A stretch of DNA of 64,000 nucleotides from Lacinutrix algicola (GTDB lineage Bacteria; Bacteroidota; Bacteroidia; Flavobacteriales; Flavobacteriaceae), in the NCBI RefSeq assembly GCF_001418085.1, contig NZ_LIQH01000041.1, positions 22,913 through 86,912 of the forward strand, in the 5' to 3' direction. Of this stretch, positions 9,484 to 18,546 are shown in pieces (the stretch's first letter is position 1; each line of letters starts with the position of its first letter). The position numbers were made by a program, and so were the translations under genes. The notes under the pieces are model-generated. The model was not told where the DNA came from and did no database searches. It saw only the letters and a list, made by a program, of their open reading frames with translations.

Positions 9484-9500
9484 TTTCCGCGAAAGCGAAA
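9484..9500. repeat. Short REP-like palindrome (TTTCCGC-GAAA-GCGAAA)
   Basis: An imperfect inverted repeat of TTTC-GC with a GAAA loop, between two co-oriented amidohydrolase genes. It is GC-richer than its surroundings and resembles short intergenic palindromes seen repeatedly in flavobacterial genomes. Only one good copy was seen here. Confidence 0.4.
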
Positions 9501-9554
9501 CACTTTTTTATTAATTTAAAAGTAAGCTACTAGAGTAAAACTGTCTAGGAATTT

Positions 9555-12530
9555 CTAAAACTCAGAATCACAGTGAAAATGAGCTTTCTCTTTCTTCTCA
9601 ATTGGCTTCGTTTTTAAACCTTTGTTTTTAGCTTGAAGCATTAACGATGTTAATTCGTTTTTCTCTTTTTTAATAGCTTCTCTTAATTGCTTATCATGAT
9701 TAATATCAAAATACGTTACACCTTCAATAATTGTTTTTTCCGCTTTAGCGTAAATAGACATTGGATGCTCGCTCCATAAAACAACATCTGCATCTTTCCC
9801 CACTTTAATACTACCAACACGATTATCGATATGTAATAGTTTTGCAGGATTTAAGGTTACAAACTTCCAAGCATCTTCTTCGCTTACGTTACCGTATTTA
9901 ACAGATTTTGCAGCCTCTTGGTTTAAACGTCTAGACATTTCGGCATCATCACTATTAATAGCAACTGTAATACCCGCATTGTGCATAATTGCCGCGTTAA
10001 ATGGTATGGCATCGTTTACTTCGTATTTGTAAGCCCACCAATCGCTAAAAGTAGAACCACCAGCACCATGTGCTTTCATTTTATCGGCTAGCTTGTAACC
10101 TTCTAAAATGTGTGTAAAGGTGTTAATGTTAAAGTCGAATTTCTCTGCAACCTTCATTAACATATTAATTTCACTTTGTACGTAAGAGTGGCAGCTTATA
10201 AAACGCTCTTTGTTTAATATTTCTGCAATCACTTCCATTTCTACATCCTTTCGGTAAGGTTGTCCGCTTTTCTTTTTAGCATCGTATTCTTTTGCACGCT
10301 GAAAATAATCGGTATAAACCTGTTCTACACCCATTCTTGTTTGTGGAAAACGAACTGTATTTGTGCTTCCCCAATTACTTTGTTTTACGTTTTCACCTAA
10401 AGCAAATTTTATAAATTTAGGAGCATCTTTGTAAATTAAGTTATTAGCTGTTTCTCCCCATTTAAGTTTAATAATTGCCGAACGACCACCAATTGGGTTT
10501 GCAGAACCATGTAGTATTTGAATAGAAGTTACACCACCAGCAAGGTTTCTGTAAATGCCAATATCTTCTGGATTAATAACATCTTCTTGTGTTACTTCTG
10601 CGGTAGAGTTGTGTCCAGATTCGTTAACCGATGAGGTTGCAATATGCGAATGCTCATCTATAATTCCAGCTGTTAAATGCTTGCCTTCACCATTTATAAT
10701 TTGTGCTTTAGAAGCACTTAAGTTTTTACCGATTTTAGAAATCTTACCATTTTTAATTAATACATCAGTATTTTTTAAAATACCATCGGCTTCATTAGTC
10801 CAAACAGTAACGTTTTTAAATAATAAAGTTTCTTGTTGTGGTAAGCTTTCAAAACCATACGCCATGTTAGGATAGGTTACAGGAAATAATTTGTTCTCTT
10901 TTTTGTCATCTTTATCATCGGCTTCTTTTTTATCGTCGGCTGTTTTAACTTCTGATTTTTTTGCTGTAAAAGAGGCTTCATTTCCATTCGGAAAAATAGC
11001 TTTTCCGTTAAAAGTAGAGGTGTTGTTTATATTAGCAACCAAACGAATAAATTCTTGTTTTGTAGTATCTACTGTAGAGAAAGTAAGGTTTAGCCAATCG
11101 TCATTAAAACTAATTTTAGAACCTAGTTTTTTATCGTTAGCTTTTAGTTCTGCTTTTAGCTTTTCAATTTCACCTTTAATTGTTAATTCGTAATCTGTGT
11201 TCTTTATATTAAAAGTGTAATCACCACGAATATCTCTATTATCCATTGGTTTTAATTCATTTTTAATACCAGTAACCCAGTTTTGGTAGATTGTAGTTTT
11301 CTTTTCGAATACATCTCCAGAAGTGACTAAGAAATTAGCATAAGCTCCAGCTTTTAATGTACCTAATGTGCTCGTTTGCCCTAAAACTTGAGCAGGAATT
11401 GTAGTTAATGCTGCTAATGCTTTTTCTTTAGATAATCCAGCGTCGATAGCTTTTAAAAGATTAGGTATAAATTCTTTTGCATCTTTTAACTTGTATGTAG
11501 AAAGCGCAAAGTTTACATTGTTATCTGCTAATATTTTTGGATTGTGTGGTTTCTGGTTCCATTCTCTTAAATCGGCTAAATCGACAGAGTTTCCTAAAAA
11601 CGGATTCTCCATATCGTAAGCATCTGGGAAGTTTAATGGTAAAATAAAGGTTCCGTTAGTTGCTTTAATATCTTTAATGTACTCATATTCATCACCACCA
11701 CCAACAAAAACATACTGCGTGTTAAATTGATCGCCAATATTATCTAAACGCAACGCATTTAATTTACTACCAGCTTCAATAATTTGAACCTGATTTTTGT
11801 TTCTGTTAAAAGCTTCTAAAGTTCTATCTTTTTCTTTTGCTGCTCCAGAGGCATACCATTTTGCATCCATATTTACTTGGCGCAATAGTGCAAAAGCACC
11901 CATTATTGATGTTGGGTAGGCTTGTTTAGATGTTTTACTTTTACTAGTTCCTAAGTACTGTCCGGAGTGTTCTTTTAATATTCTATTTGCATCACTGCCT
12001 TCAGAATTTAAAGCAATTAAGGTTCCTGTACCACGAATAATACCGTCCTCTATATGCGTGTTTACAACTCCAAAACCAGCTTCCATAAGCTTTTTAGCTT
12101 CTTTACCGTCGTACTTAAATTTATCGATTGCATTTTGGTCGGCTCTAATATGGTCGTTCCAATAATAGCCTTCTCTTGCGGCATCGTATTGTGGTCTTCG
12201 CGAATTACCTTCTGGTCTTTTAGGTTTTTCAACTCCAAAAGTAGAGTAAATGTCTATAAAAGAAGGATAAATACTTTTACCAGATAAATCTGTAACCACA
12301 GCATTTTTAGGAATAGAAATGTTTGCTCCAACAGAAACTATTTTACCATCTTTAATTACTAAAGTTCCATTTTCTATAACCTGAGTAGGCGAGACGTGAA
12401 TTTTAGCGTTAGTTACGGCAGTGTAATTGGAACTTATGGTTTTTACACCATCATTTTTTGGGATGTTTTCTTGTGCAAAAAGATTAATTGTACACGCAAG
12501 AAAAACGAATAGTAGAGTTTTTTTAATCAT
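9555..12530 (-). CDS. Large exported double-domain amidohydrolase
   Basis: A 991-residue protein with signal peptide (LLFVFLACTINLFAQ) and two amidohydrolase-type modules in tandem. The first half (about 30-440) has the barrel and cap (GTLKAGAYANFLVTSGDVF) but carries DIYSTFG where HxH is expected, so it is probably not catalytic. The second half (about 615-990) has the intact set: DEHSHIATS (HxH), CHSYVQSEINMLMKV and FTHILEGYKL His ligands, and NSDDAEMSRR (Asp), then VGSIKVGKDADVVLWSEHP. It is probably an imidazolonepropionase- or prolidase-like periplasmic hydrolase of unknown substrate. A Lys/Asp-rich linker (KKEADDKDDKKENK) separates the halves. It heads a three-gene minus-strand unit. 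Confidence 0.85.
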   Translation of the reverse strand: MIKKTLLFVFLACTINLFAQENIPKNDGVKTISSNYTAVTNAKIHVSPTQVIENGTLVIKDGKIVSVGANISIPKNAVVTDLSGKSIYPSFIDIYSTFGVEKPKRPEGNSRRPQYDAAREGYYWNDHIRADQNAIDKFKYDGKEAKKLMEAGFGVVNTHIEDGIIRGTGTLIALNSEGSDANRILKEHSGQYLGTSKSKTSKQAYPTSIMGAFALLRQVNMDAKWYASGAAKEKDRTLEAFNRNKNQVQIIEAGSKLNALRLDNIGDQFNTQYVFVGGGDEYEYIKDIKATNGTFILPLNFPDAYDMENPFLGNSVDLADLREWNQKPHNPKILADNNVNFALSTYKLKDAKEFIPNLLKAIDAGLSKEKALAALTTIPAQVLGQTSTLGTLKAGAYANFLVTSGDVFEKKTTIYQNWVTGIKNELKPMDNRDIRGDYTFNIKNTDYELTIKGEIEKLKAELKANDKKLGSKISFNDDWLNLTFSTVDTTKQEFIRLVANINNTSTFNGKAIFPNGNEASFTAKKSEVKTADDKKEADDKDDKKENKLFPVTYPNMAYGFESLPQQETLLFKNVTVWTNEADGILKNTDVLIKNGKISKIGKNLSASKAQIINGEGKHLTAGIIDEHSHIATSSVNESGHNSTAEVTQEDVINPEDIGIYRNLAGGVTSIQILHGSANPIGGRSAIIKLKWGETANNLIYKDAPKFIKFALGENVKQSNWGSTNTVRFPQTRMGVEQVYTDYFQRAKEYDAKKKSGQPYRKDVEMEVIAEILNKERFISCHSYVQSEINMLMKVAEKFDFNINTFTHILEGYKLADKMKAHGAGGSTFSDWWAYKYEVNDAIPFNAAIMHNAGITVAINSDDAEMSRRLNQEAAKSVKYGNVSEEDAWKFVTLNPAKLLHIDNRVGSIKVGKDADVVLWSEHPMSIYAKAEKTIIEGVTYFDINHDKQLREAIKKEKNELTSLMLQAKNKGLKTKPIEKKEKAHFHCDSEF

Positions 12531-12599
12531 GAGTTGGTTTGAAAAAATATTAAGGACTAAATATAGTAATTAGATAAGCTTTAAAGCAAATGAATATTG

Positions 12600-13667
12600 T
12601 TAAAGTCTTTTGTCATGAAGGTAATTAACAAGCAATGCTACAACATAGCTGTAACTCTTCATGCCTCCTTTTTGGTTGTTGGCTTCCAAAAATGTGCTAT
12701 AAGTAGAATGAAATAAAGGTTCTATTGGGTTTTTATGGTTGTCCCAAAACTCGCGAACCTCTTGATAGTTTTTTAAAATGCCAGGATTAATTGTTGCAGC
12801 AAATTTTTGATATTGTTCTGGATCACGTCTGTAAACTTCGTGTAAACAGTGACGCAAACCAAAAGTATAACCAGAGTATTTAAAGTAAATATCTTCGTTG
12901 TTTGTGGCTGCTAAAAAGCCAATAAAATTAGCTTCGTTTTCTGCAGCATATCCTAATTGGTGTGCTACTTCGTGAGAAGCAGTAGTAGCAAATTTAAACA
13001 CAGGAATTAAACTGTTTACTTGAGCTTCGTTACTTAACGGATTTAAATATCCGCTAAAACCCATATACGTTAATGGTAAACTAAGCATAGATTTTTTTAT
13101 ACTCGTTCCTTTATATTCTAACTGCGGAAATGTTTTTTGTAATGCCGAATAACCTTCGGGCACCTTAGATATAACTTGAGTTTTAGAATAAGGAAATTCT
13201 ACTTTTACAGTATCGTTTTTTGTTATTTTAAGATGAATAGCATTAGACTTATCGATGAGGTTTTGAGTTACTTTTAGTAGTTCTTCAGTAGTATAATCTG
13301 CTTTTAAATTCAGGTTTTCATGAAGCGGTAACCGGTAATAATTCATTGCCCAAAACAAATGGAAAGCAATGTAAATAATAGATAAAGCCGAAAACACATC
13401 TATTAACCAATTTCTAAAATCTTTAAAAATGCGCTTTCTATTTTTAATAAACCATTTTATACTATAGATAATGGCAAGCGCGTAAACAATATCTCCAAAC
13501 GAAAATGGCAACCAGCCTAAAGTATAGCGAAACAGTTTTGATGTTATTGGGTATAAACCTTTGCTGTAAAAGGTTTCAATAAACTCTGGGAATTTAGCAA
13601 GTAGTTTTACTAATAGAAACGCAGGAATTATAGAGAATGCAATTAATATTTTTTTGTTTTTCAGCAT
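12600..13667 (-). CDS. DUF3810 membrane protein with zinc-protease motif
   Basis: A 355-residue protein of the DUF3810 type. Three hydrophobic segments lie in the first 110 residues (about 7-25, 55-73, 90-110), followed by a large extracytoplasmic part with HEVAHQLGYAAENEAN (HExxH at 232-236, candidate third ligand Glu243 or Glu245). This is the gluzincin pattern, so membrane-anchored peptidase activity is likely, though the substrate is unknown. The downstream part (LRHCLHEVYRRDP, then SYSYVVALLVNYL near the end) is conserved in the family as I know it. It is transcribed away from pepD, with about 95 bases between the starts. Confidence 0.85.
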   Translation of the reverse strand: MLKNKKILIAFSIIPAFLLVKLLAKFPEFIETFYSKGLYPITSKLFRYTLGWLPFSFGDIVYALAIIYSIKWFIKNRKRIFKDFRNWLIDVFSALSIIYIAFHLFWAMNYYRLPLHENLNLKADYTTEELLKVTQNLIDKSNAIHLKITKNDTVKVEFPYSKTQVISKVPEGYSALQKTFPQLEYKGTSIKKSMLSLPLTYMGFSGYLNPLSNEAQVNSLIPVFKFATTASHEVAHQLGYAAENEANFIGFLAATNNEDIYFKYSGYTFGLRHCLHEVYRRDPEQYQKFAATINPGILKNYQEVREFWDNHKNPIEPLFHSTYSTFLEANNQKGGMKSYSYVVALLVNYLHDKRL

Positions 13668-13732
13668 AATTCAAAAATAGTTAATTTTCTGTTAGATGGC
13701 TTCGGTTTTAACATCACCACAAGTCTTTTTTG

Positions 13733-13740
13733 TACTTTTG
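13733..13740 (+). promoter_or_regulatory. Bacteroidota -7 box for pepD
   Basis: TACTTTTG, matching the TAnnTTTG -7 consensus, 23 bases before the pepD start codon. No clean -33 TTG is seen. Confidence 0.6.
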
Positions 13741-13763
13741 CAATTCATAAAATAAAATAACAG

Positions 13764-15224
13764 ATGAATTCAGAAATAAGAGCTTTAGAACCAAAAGAAT
13801 TGTGGAACAAATTTGCCGACTTAAATGCAGTGCCGAGACCTTCTAAAAAAGAAGAACGTGTAATTGCTTTTATGAAGGATTTTGGAGCAAAACTAGGTTT
13901 AGAAACTATAGAAGACGAAGTTGGAAACGTTATTATTAAAAAGCCAGCAACTAAAGGAATGGAAGATCGTGTAACTACTGTTATGCAATCGCATTTAGAT
14001 ATGGTGCACCAAAAAAATGGAGATACTACTTTCGATTTTGATACTCAAGGTATCGAGATGTATGTAGATGGTGATTGGGTTCGTGCAAAAGGCACAACTT
14101 TAGGTGCAGATAATGGTCTTGGTGTTGCAACTATTATGGCTATTTTAGAAAGTACAACTATCGCGCATCCTGCAATTGAAGCTTTATTTACCATAGATGA
14201 AGAAACAGGAATGACGGGTGCTATGGGATTAAAAGGAGGCCTGCTTTCTGGAGGCATACTTTTAAACTTAGATACAGAAGAAGACGATGAAATTGGAGTA
14301 GGTTGTGCAGGAGGAATAGATGTTACTGCAACTAGAACTTACGAAGAGGAGGAAACACCAGAATTTAAAATTGGTTATCAAATTGTTGTAAAAGGTTTAC
14401 AAGGTGGACACTCAGGAATGCAAATTCATGAAGGTTTAGGTAATGCAAATAAAATAATGAACCGTTTATTGTTTGATGGTTTTGAAAACTTTGGTTTACG
14501 GATTTCTGAAATTGATGGAGGAAGCTTACGTAACGCTATCCCAAGAGAAAGCAAAGCGATTGTTGCTATAGATGCTATGCACGAAGAGGCATTTAATACA
14601 GAAATGAGCTTACTTGCAAAATCTATTCAAACAGAAATGAAAACTATGGAACCGGATTTAGAGGTTGCAATTTCTAAAATAGATGCACCAGAAAAAATAA
14701 TGGATCTAGGTGTGCAAGAAGGTGTAACACGTGCTATTTATGCGGCTTTAAATGGTGTGCATAGAATGAGTGCGGATATTCCAGAATTGGTAGAAACATC
14801 TAATAACGTTGCTAGAGTAATTATTAAAGATGGCGCTATTAAGATTGGTTGTTTAACGCGTTCATCGGTAGAGAGTTCTAAAATGGACTTAGCAAACATG
14901 CTACGTGCTACTTTTGAGCTTACAGGTTGCGAGGTTGAGCTGTCGGGAGATTATCCGGGTTGGACACCAAATATGGAATCTTCTATATTAAAAGTGTTAG
15001 ATAACTTATATCAAGAAATGAATGGCGAAAAAGCACATATTGCTGCTTGCCATGCAGGATTAGAATGTGGTATTCTTGGACAGAATTATCCTGAAATGGA
15101 AATGATTAGTTTTGGACCAAATATTAAAGGAGCGCACAGTCCAGATGAACGTGCTCAGATTTCTTCGGCTAAAAAATATTGGAAATTTGTTTTAGAGATT
15201 TTGAAAAATATCCCTAAAAAATAA
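13764..15224 (+). CDS. pepD: Cytosolic non-specific dipeptidase (aminoacyl-histidine dipeptidase, M20C)
   Basis: A 486-residue zinc peptidase, normal length for PepD, that hydrolyses a wide range of dipeptides including Xaa-His in the cytoplasm. The metal-binding residues can be seen in order: His77 and Asp79 in SHLDMVHQ, Asp116 in GADNGLG, and Glu146/Glu147 in TIDEETGMTG; the dimerisation part starts at GLQGGHSGMQIHEG. The C-terminal HAGLECGILG and ISFGPNIKGAHSPDER blocks are typical. No signal peptide. It is a single gene with its own promoter box and terminator. Confidence 0.95.
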   Translation: MNSEIRALEPKELWNKFADLNAVPRPSKKEERVIAFMKDFGAKLGLETIEDEVGNVIIKKPATKGMEDRVTTVMQSHLDMVHQKNGDTTFDFDTQGIEMYVDGDWVRAKGTTLGADNGLGVATIMAILESTTIAHPAIEALFTIDEETGMTGAMGLKGGLLSGGILLNLDTEEDDEIGVGCAGGIDVTATRTYEEEETPEFKIGYQIVVKGLQGGHSGMQIHEGLGNANKIMNRLLFDGFENFGLRISEIDGGSLRNAIPRESKAIVAIDAMHEEAFNTEMSLLAKSIQTEMKTMEPDLEVAISKIDAPEKIMDLGVQEGVTRAIYAALNGVHRMSADIPELVETSNNVARVIIKDGAIKIGCLTRSSVESSKMDLANMLRATFELTGCEVELSGDYPGWTPNMESSILKVLDNLYQEMNGEKAHIAACHAGLECGILGQNYPEMEMISFGPNIKGAHSPDERAQISSAKKYWKFVLEILKNIPKK

Positions 15225-15270
15225 TGTGTTAGGAGATTCATTTATTGAATTTCTAAATAGTACAAAATAG

Positions 15271-15300
15271 AAAAGCACAGTTTTAGGACTGTGCTTTTTT
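15271..15300 (+). terminator. Terminator after pepD
   Basis: AAAAGCACAGT/ACTGTGC stem with loop TTTAGG and six T. Confidence 0.88.
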
Positions 15301-15330
15301 ATTTTATATGAATTTTGAAGAGGTTTGTTT

Positions 15331-15418
15331 AATGTTTTGTTGATATAAAATCGTTTCAATGTTTTATATCATACGTTAAACGAAGTTCGACTATTTTTTT
15401 TAGAAAGTCAAGTTTTTA
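15331..15418. repeat. Adjacent X and Y flank repeats without a gene between them
   Basis: The first part (X, about 15331-15372, containing TTGATATAAAATCGTTTCAAT) recurs at 16031-16061. The second (Y, about 15373-15418, containing ACGAAGTT...TATTTTTTTT...TCAAGTTT) recurs at 16561-16603. In the second occurrence X and Y enclose the gene at 16057-16545; here they abut. The rest of the 281-base gap between pepD and the next gene holds only the pepD terminator and AT-rich sequence. Confidence 0.6.
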
Positions 15419-15505
15419 GAATAAGCAGTTTAGTGTTTATTAAGCTATTAAAACAAGTTGTTATTAATAGTTAAATTAAGGTTTGTGAGATTGTTTTTAT
15501 ATGAT

Positions 15506-16018
15506 TTAGATAGGACTTGCCATGACATAGTTTAAATCGTTATATTCAAATTCTCCATTTTTATTAATGTAAAATCTCAAATAACTATTAGATTCTCTAA
15601 ATTGAATGTTCTGTATAATGTACCAATGTTCTTTTTCTAAATTAATTGGCAGTTTTTCGTAAGTTTTATTGCTAGTAGGTTTTTCTAAAGTCCATTCGTA
15701 AAAGTCGTTTTTAATGTTAAAATAGAGTTCGTTTTTATATTCAAATGTTTTTTTATTCAAGAAATGTTCCTCCTCACCATGATTGTAATGAGATGATATA
15801 CCTTCGTTATTAATTTTTAAGCGCGCTTTTTCAATTATAGAGTATAAGAGAGGAAATGACTTATTGTCTTTTTTTAATCGATTGTCTTTTACTTTAACGA
15901 TTACTAATCCGCTTTTAATTCCTCCTTTTATAAATAATCTATTTTCGTCAATTTCAATATTTTTTTGACAAGATAAAATTAAAGTACATACTACTATTAT
16001 TAGGGTTAGATGCTTCAT
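15506..16018 (-). CDS. Predicted lipoprotein, unknown
   Basis: A 170-residue protein with a lipoprotein leader (LTLIIVVCTLILSC, Cys at about 17). I do not recognise the family. The mature part is rich in Lys, Asn and Glu, with a beta-strand-rich second half (NELYFNIKNDFYEWTLEK, KEHWYIIQNIQFRESNSYLRFYI). It follows the unknown membrane protein gene on the same strand with a 38-base gap, so both are likely co-transcribed. Base composition is noticeably AT-rich compared with the pepD side. Confidence 0.6.
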   Translation of the reverse strand: MKHLTLIIVVCTLILSCQKNIEIDENRLFIKGGIKSGLVIVKVKDNRLKKDNKSFPLLYSIIEKARLKINNEGISSHYNHGEEEHFLNKKTFEYKNELYFNIKNDFYEWTLEKPTSNKTYEKLPINLEKEHWYIIQNIQFRESNSYLRFYINKNGEFEYNDLNYVMASPI

Positions 16019-16030
16019 TTAAATTACTAA

Positions 16031-16061
16031 TAATGTTTCGTTGATATAAAATTGTTTCAAT
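16031..16061. repeat. Second copy of the X flank repeat
   Basis: TTGATATAAAATTGTTTCAAT differs by one base from the block at 15340-15360. It overlaps the last codons and stop of the gene at 16057-16545. Confidence 0.6.
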
Positions 16062-16545
16062 TTTTAGAACGGTTTTGTGCATAGTATTTTTCTATGTCAT
16101 TTTCAGTTTTCTTAAGTCTACTAAAAGTCCACTCTCCAATTGTGTGCTGTTTTAGTATTAATTGAGAATCCTTGTCGTTAATTTCTAGTTTTAGGTAAGG
16201 ATTGTTTTTACCATTTGGAATTACTTCTGTTGTAATTTTCGCGTTAGTAAATTGTTGGTATTTATGTTTTCCGTTTTTCTGCCATTTTAGTTCTGTTATT
16301 GTTTCTGAAATACATATCGAATACAGATATATTGTAGGACTAAAAATAAATTGTGACACTAGAATTAAGGTAAATAAAACTGTAATTATTTTTATAGTTA
16401 GCGTGTAATTGTCATTCAAATTTGGTGTTACAAATACAAAGAGAATAAATGCTAAAAAGAGAATTAATAAAATAGATAAAATTGATTTTAGAATAAATGT
16501 GTTGAAATTGTGCGGCTCAATTTCTAATTTTAATTCTTTTGGCAT
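16057..16545 (-). CDS. Two-helix membrane protein, unknown
   Basis: A 162-residue protein with two adjacent transmembrane helices (about residues 17-40 and 47-68), followed by a soluble, beta-rich C-terminal half (ETITELKWQKNGKHKYQQFTNAKITTEVIPNG...LKLEINDKDSQLILKQHTIGEWTFSRLKK). This resembles small PH-like membrane proteins in layout (two helices then a compact beta domain), but that is only a shape argument. It heads a two-gene unit with the downstream lipoprotein, and its flanks are duplicated next to the pepD terminator. Confidence 0.55.
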   Translation of the reverse strand: MPKELKLEIEPHNFNTFILKSILSILLILFLAFILFVFVTPNLNDNYTLTIKIITVLFTLILVSQFIFSPTIYLYSICISETITELKWQKNGKHKYQQFTNAKITTEVIPNGKNNPYLKLEINDKDSQLILKQHTIGEWTFSRLKKTENDIEKYYAQNRSKN

Positions 16546-16560
16546 AGTGTTTTAATCAAG

Positions 16561-16603
16561 TTATACGAAGTTAGAGTATTTTTTTGCAATTTCAAGTTTG
16601 AGA
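16561..16603. repeat. Second copy of the Y flank repeat
   Basis: TTATACGAAGTTAGAGTATT and the following TTTCAAGTTT align with 15376-15418 at about three quarters of positions. It lies just upstream of the membrane protein gene. The rest of the 213-base gap to the next gene carries only the bidirectional terminator. Confidence 0.5.
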
Positions 16604-16703
16604 AATAAATGGTTTTATTACTTTTTTTTTAGGTTACTTGCTTTACTAAAATATTTAAAAGAGTAGTAGTGGTTACTTGCTTTTAAAGAGATAATTAAAA
16701 ACA

Positions 16704-16741
16704 TAAAAAAAGCCTCTCAAAATTAATTGAAAGGCTTTTTT
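16704..16741. terminator. Terminator downstream of the cyclophilin/FKBP gene
   Basis: AAAAAAGCCT / AGGCTTTTTT arms with an inner CAA/TTG pairing; A-run and T-run on both sides, so it can act in either direction. Confidence 0.75.
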
Positions 16742-16758
16742 ATTAGATATGTTAAGTA

Positions 16759-17994
16759 TTATTTAGCAATACCTTCTATTTCGATATCAAAATATAAATC
16801 TGTGTTTCCAGGAACTCTTGGTGGGCGTCCGCTTGCTCCATAGCCTAAATAACTAGGTACGTAAACTCGTGCTTTATCTCCAACATTCATTCTTAGCATT
16901 GCTTCTCTAAAACCTGCAACTAAACCTGCAGATTCGTTATAAATCATAGGAAAAGAATTGTAAGCACCACCTTTTTCTTGTTGCTCATCGTATTGGTTTA
17001 ATTTTTTAGCAACTTCAACATCGGTTGTGTAAAGTAAGTTACCATTCATAAAGTAACCACTTGTTTTAATTAATACTTTATCTGTACTATTTGGTTTTAC
17101 ACCATTAGCAGTTTTGTTAAGTATCATTACCATTCCAGTTGGAGACTCAAAAATGTCTCCAGCTAATTCTGCATTAGCTTTTTTAAAGTCTTCGGCAGCA
17201 GCTTTAGATTTTTCTTTAGCTAATTCAACTTCCTTCTTTTGCATATCTTCTAAACGTTGAGGTAAAAGTGGTTCTAACTCTGTAAATACTTTAGGCGCAT
17301 CGAAAGCTTTAGCGTCTTTTCCTTTACGAATGATTGTTACTTTGTTTATTACAACATCTTCTAAAGGTTTGTTAAGAGTACTTCTGTCTTTAGAAACGGC
17401 AACGTTAGAAATAGAATCTTGTACTTCTAAACCTTTTACTAATTCTCCAAATACTGGGTGACAACTTGTACCGCCAGCATTACAGTTTTTTAAACTACCG
17501 TCTGCAGTAAAAGCATCTAACCTTTTAAAAGGTACTTCGGTAATAAAAAATTGAGAACCGTTTGTGTTTAAACCTCCAGAGTTAGCCATAGATAGAATTC
17601 CTGGTTTGTCGTGGCTTAAAGTAGTATCGAATTCGCTGTAGAATTTAAATCCTGCGCTTCCAGTTCCTCTTCCTGTTGGATCTCCACCTTGAATCATGAA
17701 TTTATCCATAACACGGTGAAAAATAATACCATCGTAAAAAGGTTTTCCTTTTAAGTCGCCTTTTAAACTTGGGTGTGTTCCTTCTGCTAAACCAACAAAA
17801 TTGGCAACAGTTACTGGTGCTTTTTTGTAAAATAATTTGGCAACCATTGTACCTTTAGTAGTTTCAATTTGTGCATACAATCCATCTTCTAAATCTGGAT
17901 ATTGATTTTTGTCCTGGCAAGAAGATGCACTCATGCTTACCAATGCCAATAAGACAAGGCTTAAAAATTTCATAGTGTGTTTAATGTTCTTCAT
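16759..17994 (-). CDS. Cyclophilin-FKBP fusion peptidyl-prolyl isomerase lipoprotein
   Basis: A 411-residue lipoprotein (LVLLALVSMSASSC) with two prolyl isomerase domains. A cyclophilin domain comes first (about 38-220: GKPFYDGIIFHRVMDKFMIQGGDPTGRGTG, SMANSGGLNTNGSQFFIT), then an Ala/Lys/Glu coiled linker, then an FKBP domain (about 315-411: AGLVAGFREAMLRMNVGDKARVYVPSYLGYG). It would speed proline isomerisation of secreted or outer-membrane proteins on the periplasmic side. It begins 9 bases after the gldI stop, so it shares that transcript and may help fold T9SS or gliding components. An ATG seven codons in (17973) is an equally good start. Confidence 0.88.
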   Translation of the reverse strand: MKNIKHTMKFLSLVLLALVSMSASSCQDKNQYPDLEDGLYAQIETTKGTMVAKLFYKKAPVTVANFVGLAEGTHPSLKGDLKGKPFYDGIIFHRVMDKFMIQGGDPTGRGTGSAGFKFYSEFDTTLSHDKPGILSMANSGGLNTNGSQFFITEVPFKRLDAFTADGSLKNCNAGGTSCHPVFGELVKGLEVQDSISNVAVSKDRSTLNKPLEDVVINKVTIIRKGKDAKAFDAPKVFTELEPLLPQRLEDMQKKEVELAKEKSKAAAEDFKKANAELAGDIFESPTGMVMILNKTANGVKPNSTDKVLIKTSGYFMNGNLLYTTDVEVAKKLNQYDEQQEKGGAYNSFPMIYNESAGLVAGFREAMLRMNVGDKARVYVPSYLGYGASGRPPRVPGNTDLYFDIEIEGIAK

Positions 17995-18003
17995 TTTTAG
18001 TAA

Positions 18004-18546
18004 TTATTGTTTTTTTGTAATTGAGTTTACTGTTACTTGGCTAATTATAGGTGTGTTTCTACCAATCTTGTTTTCGTCTCCATAATAACCATATGCTTTT
18101 TGAGATGGAAATATAAAGGTATATGTTTCTCCCGCTTTCATTAGTTTTAAACCTTCGCGTAAACCAGTAAAAAGTTCTTCTTGGTCCATTGCATAGTTTC
18201 TGTTTTTTAATTCTGAAGCCGAATATATAACTTGTCCGTTTAAAGTAGAAATAGAATAGTCGAAATTAACGATATCGCTAAATTCTGGTAATTTAGAATT
18301 ATTAACACTAACCAAAGAGTCTTGAGAAAACCAAAAGCCAAATTCTGAAGCTTTAAATTCCTCATTAGTTTGTGCTTTAATATAAGTTTCTATTGCTTTT
18401 TCCTCAGCTTCGTAAAGTTTTTTGTTGCGTATAGCAGATTCTTCAATAAAAGAACCCGTTTTTACAGTTTCTGGTTTTCTTGCTTCTGGTGATTTACAAG
18501 CAAATACACAGGTAAAAGCAAAGAGTAGAACTATAAATTTATTCAT
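18004..18546 (-). CDS. gldI: Gliding-motility-associated FKBP lipoprotein GldI
   Basis: A protein of about 180 residues that matches GldI: lipoprotein leader (FIVLLFAFTCVFAC), a helical spacer (ESAIRNKKLYEAEEKAIETYIK), then an FKBP-type domain (FDYSISTLNGQVIYS, LFTGLREGLKLMKAGETYTFIFPSQKAYGYYGDEN). In Flavobacterium johnsoniae GldI is needed for gliding and for the linked type IX system; here it probably assists folding of Gld/Spr envelope proteins. I place the start at the ATG at 18546 because the lipobox then sits correctly; an upstream in-frame start would add a non-signal extension. The start overlaps the stop of the DHH gene by 8 bases, suggesting translational coupling. Confidence 0.9.
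   Translation of the reverse strand: MNKFIVLLFAFTCVFACKSPEARKPETVKTGSFIEESAIRNKKLYEAEEKAIETYIKAQTNEEFKASEFGFWFSQDSLVSVNNSKLPEFSDIVNFDYSISTLNGQVIYSASELKNRNYAMDQEELFTGLREGLKLMKAGETYTFIFPSQKAYGYYGDENKIGRNTPIISQVTVNSITKKQ

Noticed and set aside
10555..11193. Plus-strand reading frames of about 100 codons opposite the large amidohydrolase gene
   Set aside because: They lie wholly inside a well-supported gene on the other strand, lack family motifs and reflect codon bias of the real gene.
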